Shown: positions 46,632 through 59,283, counted from the stretch's first letter. The stretch: 64,000 bases of DNA from Pezicula radicicola (GCA_003008705.1 PDUO01000052.1:192130-256129); one strand, 5' to 3'. Notes: a model not told the origin generated them from the letters alone. Program-made: numbers and translations.

Positions 46632-49600
46632 TTCGATCGAGGGTTAAGTGCGGTTGAAATATTCTGTAACGGCAGCTCAATAATAGGCCAGAGGGGGCAA
46701 AACAGTTGTGAGGGGAGCCAGTAGATGGGAACTGCAGTAGTATTTAAATGCCTTGCGGCTGAGTAGCCAAGACAAGGCGGCATTGTTGGGCGGGACCTGT
46801 GTTGGGCGAACGTGTGACAAAAGTTCCGGGGCCGGGAACTTTTGTGTTGGTTCCTGAGGCAGGCACAAGGTACCTAGGTGCATGTACAGTACCTTCCAGA
46901 GTGAACTGAACGAATGTCCGCCTCTTCCTTCTGCACAACTACATCTGACGATACCGTCCGGCGCATCTCTGAATACTGCCTTGGTAGCGGGCCGAAGTGA
47001 AGCATCGTCTTGGCGTTGATGCGATGGTCTGAGTATTATCGAGGACGAGGGCCCGAAATAAATGTCGGCAAGTCCGTGCATAACCAATAAGTTAGACGCC
47101 GTTTAGGTGCTTCCTACTGACAGCAGAGTACAAGGGATGATAAATGAGGTACGGTGTTTAACCCAAAAATGGAAAAGGTGGTGTGTGCTCACATACTCTT
47201 CACCGGGCTGACTTCCCCAAAATTCGCCGTTGGCTGGGGGAGCCCCAGGATGGTTTGGGCAGCATTTGTAGTCAACGTATTTCACTTCAGCAATAATGTC
47301 ATTATGGCTACCGGCGGTGCAACAAGACTACTCGAATTTATAAGCCACGGATTTTGATCCCTTCCTACTCTAGCCTCCACAAATTCCGAAGGTATAGTTA
47401 TTGTTTACGCACCTGCATCGTTCACAATACTCATCACAACCAGAGTTCGATGTCATCTATTTCCAATTAGCTGTACTCTTCGAAAAACAACGTAACGTAC
47501 CTTTCACTAGCTGGTATATATAGAACTCTATTAGTCCACGGGCCTTCCGTGATAAATTCAGGTAATACAACACCAAGAAGTGCTTGAGTGCGATTGAAAC
47601 TTAGGAATAATTTGGATTTTCACCTCTTATATACATGGAGAAGAGGTATTTCCGGCGTATACGTCGAGGATGTATACATATAACCTGGATGGACATTGTA
47701 CGAGATGGCCGTCGACAACTAAGCCTGTAAGAAAACGATGATAAGAAGTTGTAAAATTGGTTGAAAGTTATGAAAATAGGTAGTATTTTACACTACTATG
47801 ACGTTCTCTCTCGCTCAAGCCATCTCTGTTTTACGATAAGTATGGATTCTCAAGCCCTGTATGTGTCTATTCTCACTGAAGCCTTCTATCTTCCCAAGCA
47901 CGTATTTGGTGGCCCACATCCCCTTAGGGAAATGGAGACACTGGGTAAATAATTATCCTGCTCCCGCTTATGGAGCGGGCTGATATTCCTTAGTATTTTA
48001 TATCCATCTCATCCATCTCATCCCATCTCACCCATCCATCACTAGTCTATTCTAGGTCGATTCTAAATCTAAGCTATTATATCAGGCAGTTAGGAGGGAT
48101 CGGGAACCGAATATACATCCTTCTATAAGTGAAATCTCTACTAATTTTATTCTATAAAAAACCACGGGAAAGAATCAGGATATAAGTGCCTCTAGTATAA
48201 CGTCTTTCAGGCCTTGTTTTAACTATTTCCAAAGTAATATAAGAAGTTAACTAATGGGTGTCTGAATTTATAGTAATTTAACTATCTAATTAGCTTACTA
48301 ACCCCTGTTACGCCAAAATCCGCTCCCGCTGGCCGGCAAAGGGATACTCGAGTAGAGTCTTACTAGCTTAGCTCCTTGCCGCAACTATATACCTTCGTCT
48401 CCCTCTTAAGGCTCTAGTAGAGAGTATAGTAATCGATATATACACGGATTTACAGTACTAACTTGATGAACAAGACTTCGACGAAATATTAGGTCTAAGA
48501 ACTCTCCTCAAGCTAAGGGAAGATCTGTAACAACGGTAGAATGATTGGGGCCTCGTGTACTATTTCTATAGTTATAGCTAATAATATCGTAAAAGCCTAT
48601 CTAGTTAAGTTGAATTCTAAGATTCGAATTATTAAAGATACTACGGTTAATCCTGTAAACAATCCAGCCAATAACTCCCTATCTATGAAGTTGAATGAAA
48701 TATTGAGTTCTAGAAAATATTAGATAAAGATACTTTTATTAGATAACGTGAATAAGTATATAAAATTACAGTACCCATTAATATACTCTATTAAACTATT
48801 TGGCTAATAAAACCCGCCAACAAAGTTGAAGTCGGTCAAGTTATATTCTAATAGAAGAACACTAATATAGTTGGTTACTATCTATACCGTGTTCTTAATT
48901 GTAAATTCAAAGGAAGCAGTTACTGCGCAGGATGTATTAGAGTAGTCAAGGGGAGTGATAGTGAAAGAGCCAGTACCTGAGCTAGTATAATCCATTGCGA
49001 GCCTGCCAGCCTACGAGCTTACTGACGGGGCCTAGCTAGTCGGTAACCAACTACCGCAACCTTGACACCCTTAACAGGCCGTAAGCCTAGTAGAGTAATC
49101 GCAATTACTAAACTCTAATACAGCTAGGAATATATTATACGCCTATATATATAAAATAGAGAATCGAAGAGTCTTAAAAGAGGTTTTAGAGCTAGCTTTA
49201 TAGGCAGCGAGGAGAAGATTACTAGAGACTAAGGAATAGCTTTAGTAGATTTAAAATTTAGATACAAGAATATAAGAAAAGGCTTAGGAACTTTTATTGT
49301 AACCCTTTCTATATCTTACGACACTGCCTTCCCCTTGTCTATACCATCTAGACTCACGATCTCATTATATTTTTTAACTAAAAGTTTCTAGCGACCTTAC
49401 TGGGGCTGAAGGTACCACTTGAGACTTGGTTAGTATGACAAAAGACTATTGTGTTGAATGGAAGGAGAGGTGATGAGCCTATACTCGAAGGCAGGAAACC
49501 ACCAACGAATAAGATGGCGTGGATAAGCAATGCCCTCAAGCCAGCGAGTGCCTTGATAATGCAGGCCAGCAGAATACAGATTGGGGATAATAAGACTACG

Positions 49601-50336
49601 CTAGAACCATAAAGAGCACCAATAGCGTGGATGTGGTAGTAGAGGCCAAGATTGCCATTTGAACACGTAATAAAGGATCGATAAGTCTGAGGCGACCTGT
49701 TGCTGTATAGAGACTTAGATTTAATGTTTAATCATCGTCGGTTTTTGACACGAGAGGTTATAACCAGCCTTTGATGTTCCTCTATCGTGCTTGCTCCACA
49801 ATAGTTTGCGTATATACCGCGCTTTGACGTACCATCTTCGTTGTGCCATCTTTATTGTGCCATCTTCATTACGACATCGTGGGTAGTATCGCCTTTCTTG
49901 TGATGCAGTACGAGTAGAAGAAGATCAAACTCGACACCCCCGATCGAACATACTGTTCTAATCCCCTCTTCTCGGCCTTCATCCGCTTGGAGGATATCAC
50001 GGATGAGCAGGCCTCTTGTTCGGACTGCGGTACTGTCTGAAGATCGCAGGAGGCGGAGCCTAAAAGAATATAATGACTTGGAGAGCAGTCTGGGACTTGG
50101 TAGTTCTGTCGTGGTCCACAGCTATGGTAGCATCACGTACAAGGTTTAAGAACGAGGTGTTTGGAGGACCTCTCATAATCTTGATGTGGATCCTTCTAGT
50201 CCCTTGAGTGGGTGGGTGGTGAAGTATTTGATGTAAGGCCCTTTGTCAGGCCATTTAGTTCTAGGAGGTTGTTGCTGCATACAAGTACGCATACTTTTCC
50301 TTCCACTTCTCATCAGATGAAACTAACTCTTTGCAG
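46632..50336. other. long gene-poor stretch, part RIP-affected
   Basis: 46632-47500 has normal composition and should carry the Clr5-ankyrin promoter. Short frames there (for example 46677-47087 minus) have no domain. 48001-48045 holds a CATCTCATC-type simple repeat. 48050-49400 is AT-rich with a Glu/Leu/Arg-rich coiled-coil-like relic full of stops near 49140-49290 on the plus strand. 49400-50336 is mixed with no gene; it could contain upstream ABC-transporter remains but none is readable. Confidence 0.4.
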
Positions 50337-51249
50337 TCTTGAAACGATCGCTCTTAAAGGCATCTCGGTGAAGATCTCTCCTGACCAGAAAGTAGGAATT
50401 TGTGGTCGAACTGGAAGGTAACTTAATTCTCCCCAAATACAACATCTCAAAATACTGAAACCTATCGTTTAGTGGAAAATCCACGCTGCTGCTCTCAATG
50501 CTGCGTCTGATTGAGCTGGAATCTGGTTCTATCACAATCGACGGCGTCGATCTGTCCACACTGCCACGGGAGAAGCTTCGAGCTAGCCTCATTGCGATCC
50601 CACAGGACACATTCGTTTTGAATGACAGTATACGGCTCAACATCGACCCCTCAGGCACTGTCTCAGACGAGGAAATCATCGCAGCGCTCGAGAAGGTCCA
50701 GCTGTGGAACGTCATCAAATCTCGCGGCACAGGTGGTAGCAGCGCAAGTGGTAGTAATATTGCAGCGCCCTCTGGGACCGCAACGCTGAGTAATGATGAG
50801 ACGGCAAACGGTGCCATCACGCCGAAGAAAGCAGAAGTCGATCCCCTCGAAGCACCGCTTAAAGGCTCCCCTCTATCGCACGGCTAGTTCCAACTCTTCG
50901 GCCTGCCCGCGCTTTGCTCCTGAAAGACCGATCTAGGATCCTAATCCTTGACGAAGCGACGAGCAACGCGGACGCAAGGACGGACGAGCTTATACAGCGT
51001 ATCATCAGGGAGGAGTTCGCCAAGTACACTATCTTGACGATAGCTCATCGCTTAGATACCATCCGAGACGTTGATACTATTCTTATCATGGATAAGGGGA
51101 AGGTGGTCAAGGTTGGTACGCCTAACGAGTTGCTCGCTAAGATGGCGAGGAAGAAGAATGCGGGTGGGGGTGAGGAAGAGGAGGAGGAGGAGGAGGAGAG
51201 AGGAGCGGATAAGGCTTGGTTTAGGGAGATGTGGGATAATGCTCATTGA
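50337..51249 (+). pseudogene. ABC transporter (ABCC type) nucleotide-binding domain fragment
   Basis: Only the second nucleotide-binding domain of an ABCC/MRP-like transporter remains. Exon 1 (from an acceptor at 50336) carries ISVKISPDQKVGICGRTG. A 55-nt intron (50418-50472) splits Walker A, and exon 2 continues GKSTLLLSMLRLIELESG and IPQDTFVLNDSIR (Q-loop region). The signature LSHG is followed by a stop (TAG 50885-50887) where Gln is universal. About 20 bases later one base is missing, shifting the frame. Beyond it are Walker B ([12 protein letters not shown]), the H-loop ([10 protein letters not shown]) and a poly-Glu tail. No transmembrane domains are found upstream. It is a truncated, dead copy. 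It ends 10 bp from the convergent transcription factor gene. Confidence 0.87.
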
Positions 51250-51259
51250 AGATAGACAA

Positions 51260-52965
51260 TTAGAGAGAATTCGCAGCCATTAGAACTAGAATCCCAAACG
51301 CATCACCGCTCACCATCCATGAATTCAGGTCATTCATCTTATCCCCTCTATGTCCCCTCCTAAGCGCCATTAAATCCGTATACCTCAAATAACACCTCCC
51401 ATCTCTTGCCCTCAGCATCTCGTCATACTTTTCTATCCACTCACCTTCCGTCGCCGCCTCCCAAAGATGCTTATGGGCAGGAAGCGGTAGAACGGAGAGC
51501 CCGACTTTAGATTTGGCCCGTTGTTCAGGTTTGATGTCGAACAGAAGGTACAGTATGAAGAGTACCGTCACGGTCCTTCGTTTCGACTCCACCAACACCC
51601 ACTCTTTCCATTCCGGACGGCGACCTTCGATCTCAGCACTGCAGACTAATCTGCACTGTTCAGCTTGGATCGCAATTTCCTAGCAGGAAGAACCGTTAGC
51701 TCGTTGATAAGTGGAGGAAATCAAAGTCTCACCGTCATCGCTCTAGTGAGCTCGCGGTCGAATTCAGCGGAGAATGAGTCCTCGTCAAAGATCCTGAGGA
51801 GGATATATAACGTGACTGCCTGAAGCATGGACAGCACAGTCCACTCATCTCCGTTCACGTATTCGTTCATAAAGCGGTCCTTTTCCATGGTTATAGTGCG
51901 CCAGACGAAAGAGCTTGTTGCAGGTGTCTTGGTGGTGTAGAGTGAGACGATCGATTTGCAAATCTCTAGTGTCGGTAGGGGAGGTGGGGTTGCGCAAGTC
52001 GGAGTTTGACCCGAGCTCGGGTCTGGGGATGGAAGCGACGTGCCGTGGATGAAGGGTGGCAGGTTCTTCGTTGCAAGGGCCGTGGCGTACGATTTGAAGT
52101 TCTGCAAAAGGAAGGTGCGGCCGATTTCTGAGCCCGTTGAGAGATATGCGTGAATGAATGGACTTCTGGGCGAGGTGGGGGATAGATCACGGTCCATGGG
52201 TCGAAGGACTAGGTAGGGGGTATGGAACATGCAGTCTGCGGGAGTTGAGAATGTCGCGTCGAGGGTTAAGCTTGGTGTTGGACCAGAGATGAACCAGTTG
52301 ATCGGGGATCCATGGATTGAATAGTCATTGGACGAAATATTAGCACCCATGTCAGAAACTTCCAAGTCTTCCACAAATCCAGCATCCGGTTCCCAGAGAG
52401 CGAGGTCGTTGTGAGGCGTCAGGTTGGGCACAGGAGCCAGCCAAAGACTAGAAGCATCCATATCTAAGCTGATCTGAGCGTCATTGCCGTTGTCCGCATG
52501 GGCATTCCAAGGGATATCGTTTTGATTGCCCGGTTCCGGGAGATCAACAAGCAATGTACCATCGGAGCTTGGTTCATCAGGCGGAGCAAATGCAGGTTGT
52601 TGGGCTGAGGTCGCACTCTTCCTAGTCAATTCATAAACACAAGTAAGCCCCCTATCATCGCATCGACTACAATGTGGGAGTTCCGAGTCGCATTTTGCTT
52701 TGGCTTTCCGACAAGCTGCACATGATTTCCTCAAGACCGGGAGACTGTCCACCAACTTCTTCCTACAGTACAGTACGTGTCGATTCCTCGAGGTTCCTAG
52801 CACGACAGTTGAGCAAATGGCTAATGGGATTGTGTTTGAGAGCAAAAGGAATCGAACCATACGTTTTGTGAACGCTTTGGAGCAGATCTTGCAGAGGAAC
52901 GGCCCGGTATCATTGTCGATATGGCGGCAGGAGGCCGTTCCACTGGTCCTAGGCTCTATATTCAT
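51260..52965 (-). CDS. C2H2-type / Zn2Cys6 transcription factor, 528 aa
   Basis: Three exons: 52965-52863, 52796-51733 and 51679-51260. Intron 1 (66 nt, in frame) lies inside the first finger; intron 2 (53 nt) has a perfect CTAAC branch. The first finger is FLCKICSKAFTKR, then RNRHVLYC (Cys as last ligand), directly followed by a canonical Zn2Cys6 cluster CAACRKAKAKCDSELPHC, then SRC and LTC. The linker is Pro/Asp-rich and disordered, and the C-terminal half is the helical regulatory region (WTVLSMLQAVTLYILLRIFD, then VESKRRTVTVLFILYLLFDI). This finger-plus-cluster layout is common among regulators of secondary metabolism, but the target is unknown. No disabling changes are seen. It is divergent to the SDR gene 0.7 kb away, which could be a target, by inference. 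Confidence 0.9.
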
Positions 52966-53656
52966 GGACGTCTGCTGTGACCTTCGGATGTAATGGCTGA
53001 TAGCAGATCAATCTTCTAAGTTGCTGGCTGCGCTTTCATGCCACCCAAATCTAGAGAAGTCGATGTTGAGGTGGGAAGCCAAGGAGGCTCTTGCCGCTTC
53101 GGGTTAGGCTGTTTAGCGCGCTGCAAGATCACAACTCCACACCTCAACACCTCATATATATATATACTCCGCCTTCTCTTCTCTTCTCTTCTTACAACAA
53201 GATCACAAATCTTTCAAGACGACCCCCCATCGCCTCTCAGCTTTCTGGCCTCGAGAGATCTGGTACCTAGTTGCCCGATTGAATCATCCAGAATACCAGG
53301 GGCCAAGCCTTCGTCCCGTCGATATGCCTTTATCTCCGATCATCCGTGCTAGCGTTTTGTCGATTTTCCGGGCTGTACAGTACAATATTTTCCGCTGCCA
53401 CAATTGCCAAGTACCACAACATCTAATGCCATTGAATTTTCATTGCATCGTTCTTGTTCATGTCCGGAGATTCTTGTCGCCTTGAAATGCCTTCGCAAGT
53501 GTATAAGATGGCATGCAATTCCCCTTTCTCCTGTTCCCTTCATCATACACCTCATCTTCATCATATTCGAGATCCCAACACTCCCATCTCCTTCCATTTC
53601 ATCTCAACTTCTTTCAAAGAAAATTCCCAAGTCTCTTCTGAGCATCTCGAATTATA
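52966..53656. promoter_or_regulatory. intergenic promoter region between transcription factor and reductase
   Basis: An AT-alternating TATA-like run (ATATATATATATAC, about 53154-53167) is followed by a pyrimidine tract (CTTCTCTTCTCTTCTCTTCT, about 53173-53192), a typical fungal promoter arrangement. It could serve the reductase starting at 53657. Short frames in this interval are not credible genes. Confidence 0.4.
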
Positions 53657-54790
53657 ATGGCAGGAGATCTCATTCTCGTGAGAAACCACAGCCGTTTTCA
53701 ATAACGACAATTACTTACACCTTCATAGATTACGGGCGTTTCTGGCTATATCGGATTCAAGACTCTGATCCTAGCTCTTGAAGCAGGGTTCCCAGTACGT
53801 GCGGTCATCCGCAAGGCCGAACAGGCCACAAAACTCCAGTCTCACGCTCGAGTCGCACCCCACATGGACAACCTACAATGGGTTGTTATTCCCAATCTCT
53901 CCGACACCCACTCCTTCGATCCTGACCTCACTGGTGTCACAGGAATTCTCCATATCGCCTCCCCTCCTGCCATCGAGGTATTACCCATCTCCGTGCCTGA
54001 TCGTCACAAAGCTCATCCTTCTTAGTCGGACGACTATGACCGCGACATTATCGACCCAGCCTTAAAAGTGACCCTCTCCATCCTCAACGCCGCGCACCGC
54101 ACTCCCTCAATCAAGCGTGTCGTCATCACCTCCTCCGCCGTAACCCTGATCTCCTTCGCCTGGATGTTTGGTCCCGCGCCTGCGTCCCCAGACCTCACAC
54201 TATTTACCGCAGCCGACATCAACTCCAACATTGCCGGCCCCTACGGCACGTCAATGGAAGCATACTTCGCATCCAAGACCTTATCCCGCATTGCCACAAG
54301 AAAATTCATGGAGGAGGAGAAGCCAGAATTTGAGTTCGTTAACTTGCTGCCAACAGTAGTATTCGGGCCAGATGAACTGGCTACAAATGCCGCTGAGTTG
54401 GTGACGGCCGGGAACTCTCTCGTACTTGGTCCGCTCTTGGATGCCAATATTCCGCAGATGGTGGGGGCTACAGTGCACGTTGATGATGCGGCTAAGGCGC
54501 ATATCGATGCCTTGAAGCCGAGTGTGCAAGGGAACAAAGACTATATTTTGAGTTCTGATGCACCGGATGGTATTGATTGGGAAGATGCGCAGAACTCTGT
54601 TAGGAAGTTCTTTCCAGAAGCTGTGGAGAACGGGACATTGAAATTGGGGGGGAGCCTGAGGGCGAGGATCTGGAGGTTGGATACTCGGGAGACGGAGAAA
54701 GAGTTTGGGTGGAAGTTCGTATCATTCAAGGAGACGTTGAAAGAGCTTGTGGGGCAATATTTGAAGTTTGTAGCGGCGGAGAAGAAATGA
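53657..54790 (+). CDS. NAD(P)-dependent extended SDR reductase (dihydroflavonol reductase / GRE2-like), 344 aa
   Basis: Exons 53657-53677, 53729-53977 and 54026-54790 join in phase through introns of 51 and 48 nt. The coenzyme motif is TGVSGYIG at residues 9-16 (its first residues split by intron 1). Then come HIASPPA, the catalytic Ser in RVVITSSAVT, and the Tyr-Lys pair in EAYFASK. Downstream NLLPTVVFGPD and HVDDAAKAHI are standard for this family. These enzymes reduce aldehydes or ketones with NADPH in the cytosol; the substrate here is unknown. Length and motifs are complete, so the gene should be functional. It may take part in detoxification or secondary metabolism. Confidence 0.93.
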
Positions 54791-56071
54791 GATTGTGGTA
54801 CGGTTTGATTTAGCTAGATACCTTGAATCATAATCTTGCAATTGTGTGCGGACTTTAGAAAACCACTGATGTGTTAACAATAGCTGTAATCATTGGACTG
54901 CTCATTATGCTGTTGCGTCCAGTGTTCAGCGATTTCCTCCGAATATCAACTAGCTCTGGAGCAAGCTTTGAAGGTACGTATCCCAGCCGGCACAGGTAGC
55001 ACAGTAATGGTGATAGGGATAGGAGGAATACTTATTACAGACGTTGTAGGTTTTTTATATTTCTCGAGGGATTCCTTTGTTATATCATATAGCTGCCGAC
55101 GGATATTTACTAGAACATCTTTATATAATTGTAATATATAGCCTTGTTGTTTATAGTCAACAAGGCTCTCTATATACGGCCTGAACAGCTTGTAATACTT
55201 TCTGTTATTAGGTCAATCTAGCAATAAGGCCCAAGCATCTATGTAGTTGAAGGAGAGGCTTAGTTTGAGTTTCTTACCTGCGCGAAACAGTTCGCCCTAC
55301 TCAACGAGTTACCTTTCTACAACTAACTAGTTAATAGTTGTATTATTAAGAGGGATCTATTCTTTTTATATAGGAAGCTTTCTAATTTAGGCTCGAGGGA
55401 ATATTCCTAGTAGTTAGTAGGTACTTTACCTTGTTCCAGCTCTATAACTTTTAGTATTATTACCCTATTATTTACTATTACCTTCTACTTAGTTAAGTAT
55501 TATATACCCTAGCTATTATCTACCTGTATCTATTCCTAGCTAGTATCCTTGAATAGATCCTATAGCTAATTAAAGGAAGGGGTAGGACTATCTATTAATA
55601 CTACTTAAAGGCTTATACTAGGGGAAATACCTTAGTAAATACTATAAATAGAGTAAACTAGCTATCTAATCCTGTTTTATTATAAGTAAGTTAGGTTATT
55701 AGAAAGGTTATCCTTATAAGTTATAACTTACTAAAGGAACTTAAATAATATTAGGAGTAGATTAATAATACTTAAATCTATAGTATACTATATATTTCTT
55801 AAGCCTCTTACCTCCGAAGATAAAGTACTATACTATTAGATATTAATATATTAGAATTAACTAATCTTCTTTATAGAGTATATTATATAGTTTTCTACTA
55901 TTCGGCGGAGGCCGCCCATTAGTAGAAGCTACACGATGTCTACGACTTCTTTTATAATATATCCTCTAACATCGTCTTTAGCTCTTTAAACGAACACGAT
56001 AATACATCTACCGCTTGAATAAAAGATTGAGCGAATAGTACACAAAAATATCAAGCTCTGCGATTGACTTA
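54791..56071. other. intergenic, passing into AT-rich block
   Basis: No coding feature is supported. 55140-55900 is AT-rich with few CpA/TpG. Around 55900 composition rises again toward the SET relic. Confidence 0.4.
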
Positions 56072-57390
56072 ATGTATACACTGCGGGAGGCCCTAGGGAA
56101 GGGTGAAGGACTCTTCGCTATACGAATGATCCCTATAGGTACACGCATCCTCTCTAAAGAGCCCATTATCAAAGTACCTGAAGCTACTCCTGATACCCCG
56201 GCCTTACGAGCATTAGAAACAAGTTAATATACTTACTCTAGACTAATAATAAACCTTCCTCTCTATGTATAACATTTATAATAACAATACTACCTTGCGG
56301 TATCTAGGAGTTATCTAAACGAATACTCTTCCCTTTAGAGACTATATAAGAGAAGTAGATATATTTCTAGATATATACTATATTAATTATACTTATAATA
56401 ATAATATCTAGAAAAGTTAAAATAAGAATATTAATTAATATATTATTTATATATTATAAGATATTAAAAAGAGTAAGAAAATTATAATATATTATTTTAG
56501 AGTCTTTAATAATTATAAAGTTTATTAAAATACTTTTAAAAAAAATTATATTTATTTACTTATATTATCTTTACTCCTTACTACTAGATTAGAGTTAAAA
56601 AAGTAATAAAAAATTAAATAAAATTCTTAAATTAAATAATCTTATTAATAAAAATAGTATAATAGAGATTTTTAATATATTAATTAATAGATCTAGCTTT
56701 ATAATAAATTAGGTCTAAATAATAATAGTTTACTAAGGGCTTTCTTTAATACTATATAAATTATTATTACTAATAGAGATTTAACTAAAGTATAAATTTT
56801 TACTAAGTAGGTAGTACTTAGATAAACTATCCTTAAAGGTAATAATAACTCTAATATACTTTAATATAAAGTATAAGTTATATAGAATATTAATAAAATA
56901 AAAGACTACTATAGATAATATTCCTTATAGACTTAACTTAAAAGAGTTTAAAGATTAACTATAGAAGAGAGAGAAGATAAAATAATCTAGATAACTAGTA
57001 AACTTTTATAACTAGATAATATTCTTAGACTTTAAGGATTTACTATATAAGAATTATATTAATCTTAAGTTCTATATAAGTATTAATAAGTTTAATTACT
57101 AATTATAATAGTATTAGTTATTCTTAACTAATATTATTAATTTTAATAATTTACTTTATTTATAAATAATTATTAAAGATATTAATAATATAGTAGTTCT
57201 ACTCTTCTTCTATATAGAGGGTTATAGTAATAAATTAGAATCTTTATTAGTTTAAAAGAGATATACTATTATAATCCTTTATATAGAATTTTATATATTT
57301 ACCTTTTCTAAACTAGGAATTTAACTTAAAGAGTCTAGATATATTAAGGTACTATAATAATTCCTATTAAGATAATAATTAATATACCTT
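56072..57390 (+). pseudogene. SET-domain protein relic crossing a RIP boundary
   Basis: The plus strand starts with a nearly clean SET-domain N-terminus (LGKGEGLFAIRMIPIGTRIL, then SKEPIIKVPEATPD). A one-base frame change lies near 56218; the frame continues with LSMYNIYNNN and RYLGVI. Past about 56330 the sequence is saturated with RIP-type changes, yet the order of the family stays readable: a degraded INxxxxNN core, VFNNYKVY, a long helical part, and IEGYSNKLESLLV near 57230. Stops replace Gln, Arg and Trp positions throughout. SET proteins methylate lysines; this type (often with a MYND finger elsewhere) is common and multicopy in ascomycetes. It is non-functional, and the upstream end is unclear. 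Confidence 0.7.
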
Positions 57391-58437
57391 TCTAATACTA
57401 CCTTATACTATTTAGGTAGATTAGTTAATAATAGGTTAATAAAGGGGTTATATATATAATTATAAATATATTTAAAATAGTTAAACTTTTATACTAGTAT
57501 AAATCTATTAAATTAGACTTTATAATACTTTAATTATTCTTAGACTAAATCTTAAGATAAATATAAATTAAAGTTATATTTATCTTAGATACTATATAAC
57601 TTATTAGTATAATCTAATTTAAAACTACCTTCTCTAATAGGTTATAATAAAAATATAAAGAGTTACTTCTTAGAGGTATAATCTTATATAAAATTAGCTT
57701 TTATATTACTTTATAATATAAACACAAAGAATTAGTCTAGTAAAATCAATGATATCGTTATTCGAAAGGACTGTATTACAGCCCTAAGTACAGATGGGAC
57801 TGTCACCAAGTAGTAGAAGGAGGGTAAACCTAGAGAGGATATTAAGATTAAACTTTAGCCAACTAAAGTTTTCCTTACTAAGGAAGGGATAATACCTAAA
57901 GATAGGTTTAATACTATCTCTAGAAGCTAGGACTTAATGAGGATAATAATAGTAGACAAGATATATTATAAGAAGCTAATATATCTAGAGAACTCTAGTA
58001 AATAGAAAACAATTATAGTACAGGAGGAAGTAAGCTACGATAAAAGCTTCTTATACATCAGCGAAGAATGCAATACTGTCGCGTTATACATCTAATTCTT
58101 CCTGATTGGCTCGAGATTCTGCCCGCCTCCAATGCGGGTGTTTCAAGGGCGTACAATCGCGACGTACGGAACGAGTGTTCGGTGAAGGAACGCACGAGGT
58201 CTGCAGGACCTTGGCTGACCTTGGCTGCCTGCTATCAGTGTCGCCCGTCAAAATGGAATACGTTTCAACTTCCAGAACGAGTGGTCAAATTTTCACGTGG
58301 GCGAGTTCTCAATCCAGATAAAGGCGATGTCTCTGCTCTTCATTATGTTCTGCAACTTTTGTCACCGCAACTTGTTTAGTACTATTTCAGAATCTTGACC
58401 AGTTGGAACTTTGAAAGCCTCTGCTACGCCCCCCACA
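57391..58437. other. AT-rich tail and promoter of the next gene
   Basis: AT-rich, RIP-type sequence until about 57725, then a mixed relic with stops (57725-58060), then normal composition. 58100-58437 should contain the promoter and leader of the gene at 58438. A plus frame at 58068-58379 shows no domain. Confidence 0.4.
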
Positions 58438-59283
58438 ATGCCTGCTACCTACATTTTTACGACTTCAGCTTGGTCCAAGGAAGCGATTCCGCTCGGAAGC
58501 ATTGTGCCGGATATAAGATACCCAAACGAAGACATCATCAAAAGCACCGTCACTAAGAAGGATTTCATAGTCACCGTCGACCAAGATTTCAGTGCCGTCG
58601 TAGACGAGGAGTCGCAGTCAAACCTAGAAGGGACGATAGCCGCCGTTTGGGCGGTAGTCTGTTCGATCTTTTGGAAGGTTGAGAAGATGTGCAGCTTTCA
58701 GATATCAGCGGAGGAGGCGCGTCTATACACTCTTTCACAGCCGGCTGCGGTCTTTGAGAAGCTTTGCAAATTGGATCGTGTCCGCGAGTTTTTCCGAAAC
58801 TGCCATCGGGACGGTGGAATAAAGCCGACATTTGTCACTGGCTATCGAACCCTCACTAACGCGAAAGTAGTACAAAAGGATCGTAATGTATCCATTACTT
58901 CTGGCAATGGTGAGGCCGGAAGTGGTGGCAATGGGAATGCTCTTGGTGCGGCGCGATCTAGAATTGAGATAGGCCGAGAGGTGAAAGGTGGTGGTAGCCT
59001 TGAATGTCAAATGAAAGGAGAGAGGATTTTTGCAATCAACTATCACAAGGTTCTCATCAAGGTTACCAACAGTGCGCTGGTGCCATCACTTGAGCGCCAG
59101 ACCCCAACCAGCTGGCTCATTTTCTCTAAGACCAGAGGAAGACCAGCAGGAGAGGCTGAAGTGATGCAAGTCTCCCTTGACGATATGGATATTGTTGAGG
59201 GGAGCGATCTTGTTTCTGAAGATGTCGATGGTTCATTCATGTCTCTACCTGAGGACGTCGCGGGTGACGAGGAAGACGAGTAA
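58438..59283 (+). CDS. candidate gasdermin-like pore-forming protein, 281 aa
   Basis: Single exon, ATG in good context (CACAATG), no disabling change. There is no signal peptide. The N-terminal half alternates short beta-like and helical segments (DFIVTVDQDFSAVV; an Ala/Trp-rich amphipathic stretch near residues 67-85). The centre reads FVTGYRTLTNAKVV, then a Gly/Ser-rich loop (residues 161-180), then RSRIEIGREV and GERIFAINYHKVLI, the kind of paired amphipathic strands seen in gasdermin N-domains. The last 40 residues are strongly acidic, a possible inhibitory tail. Known fungal gasdermin-likes (RCD-1, HET-Q1) have similar length and only a short tail, and fungal ones are often encoded beside protease genes. 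Here a CHAT protease gene lies tail-to-tail, 136 bp away. No direct sequence signature proves the assignment; an unrelated hypothetical family is the alternative. Confidence 0.5.
   Translation: MPATYIFTTSAWSKEAIPLGSIVPDIRYPNEDIIKSTVTKKDFIVTVDQDFSAVVDEESQSNLEGTIAAVWAVVCSIFWKVEKMCSFQISAEEARLYTLSQPAAVFEKLCKLDRVREFFRNCHRDGGIKPTFVTGYRTLTNAKVVQKDRNVSITSGNGEAGSGGNGNALGAARSRIEIGREVKGGGSLECQMKGERIFAINYHKVLIKVTNSALVPSLERQTPTSWLIFSKTRGRPAGEAEVMQVSLDDMDIVEGSDLVSEDVDGSFMSLPEDVAGDEEDE

Noticed and set aside
47103..47357. Short frames on both strands, one with a CCPNHPGAPPANGEFW stretch
   Set aside because: The frames are under 70 codons, overlap each other, and lack a signal peptide or homologous feature.
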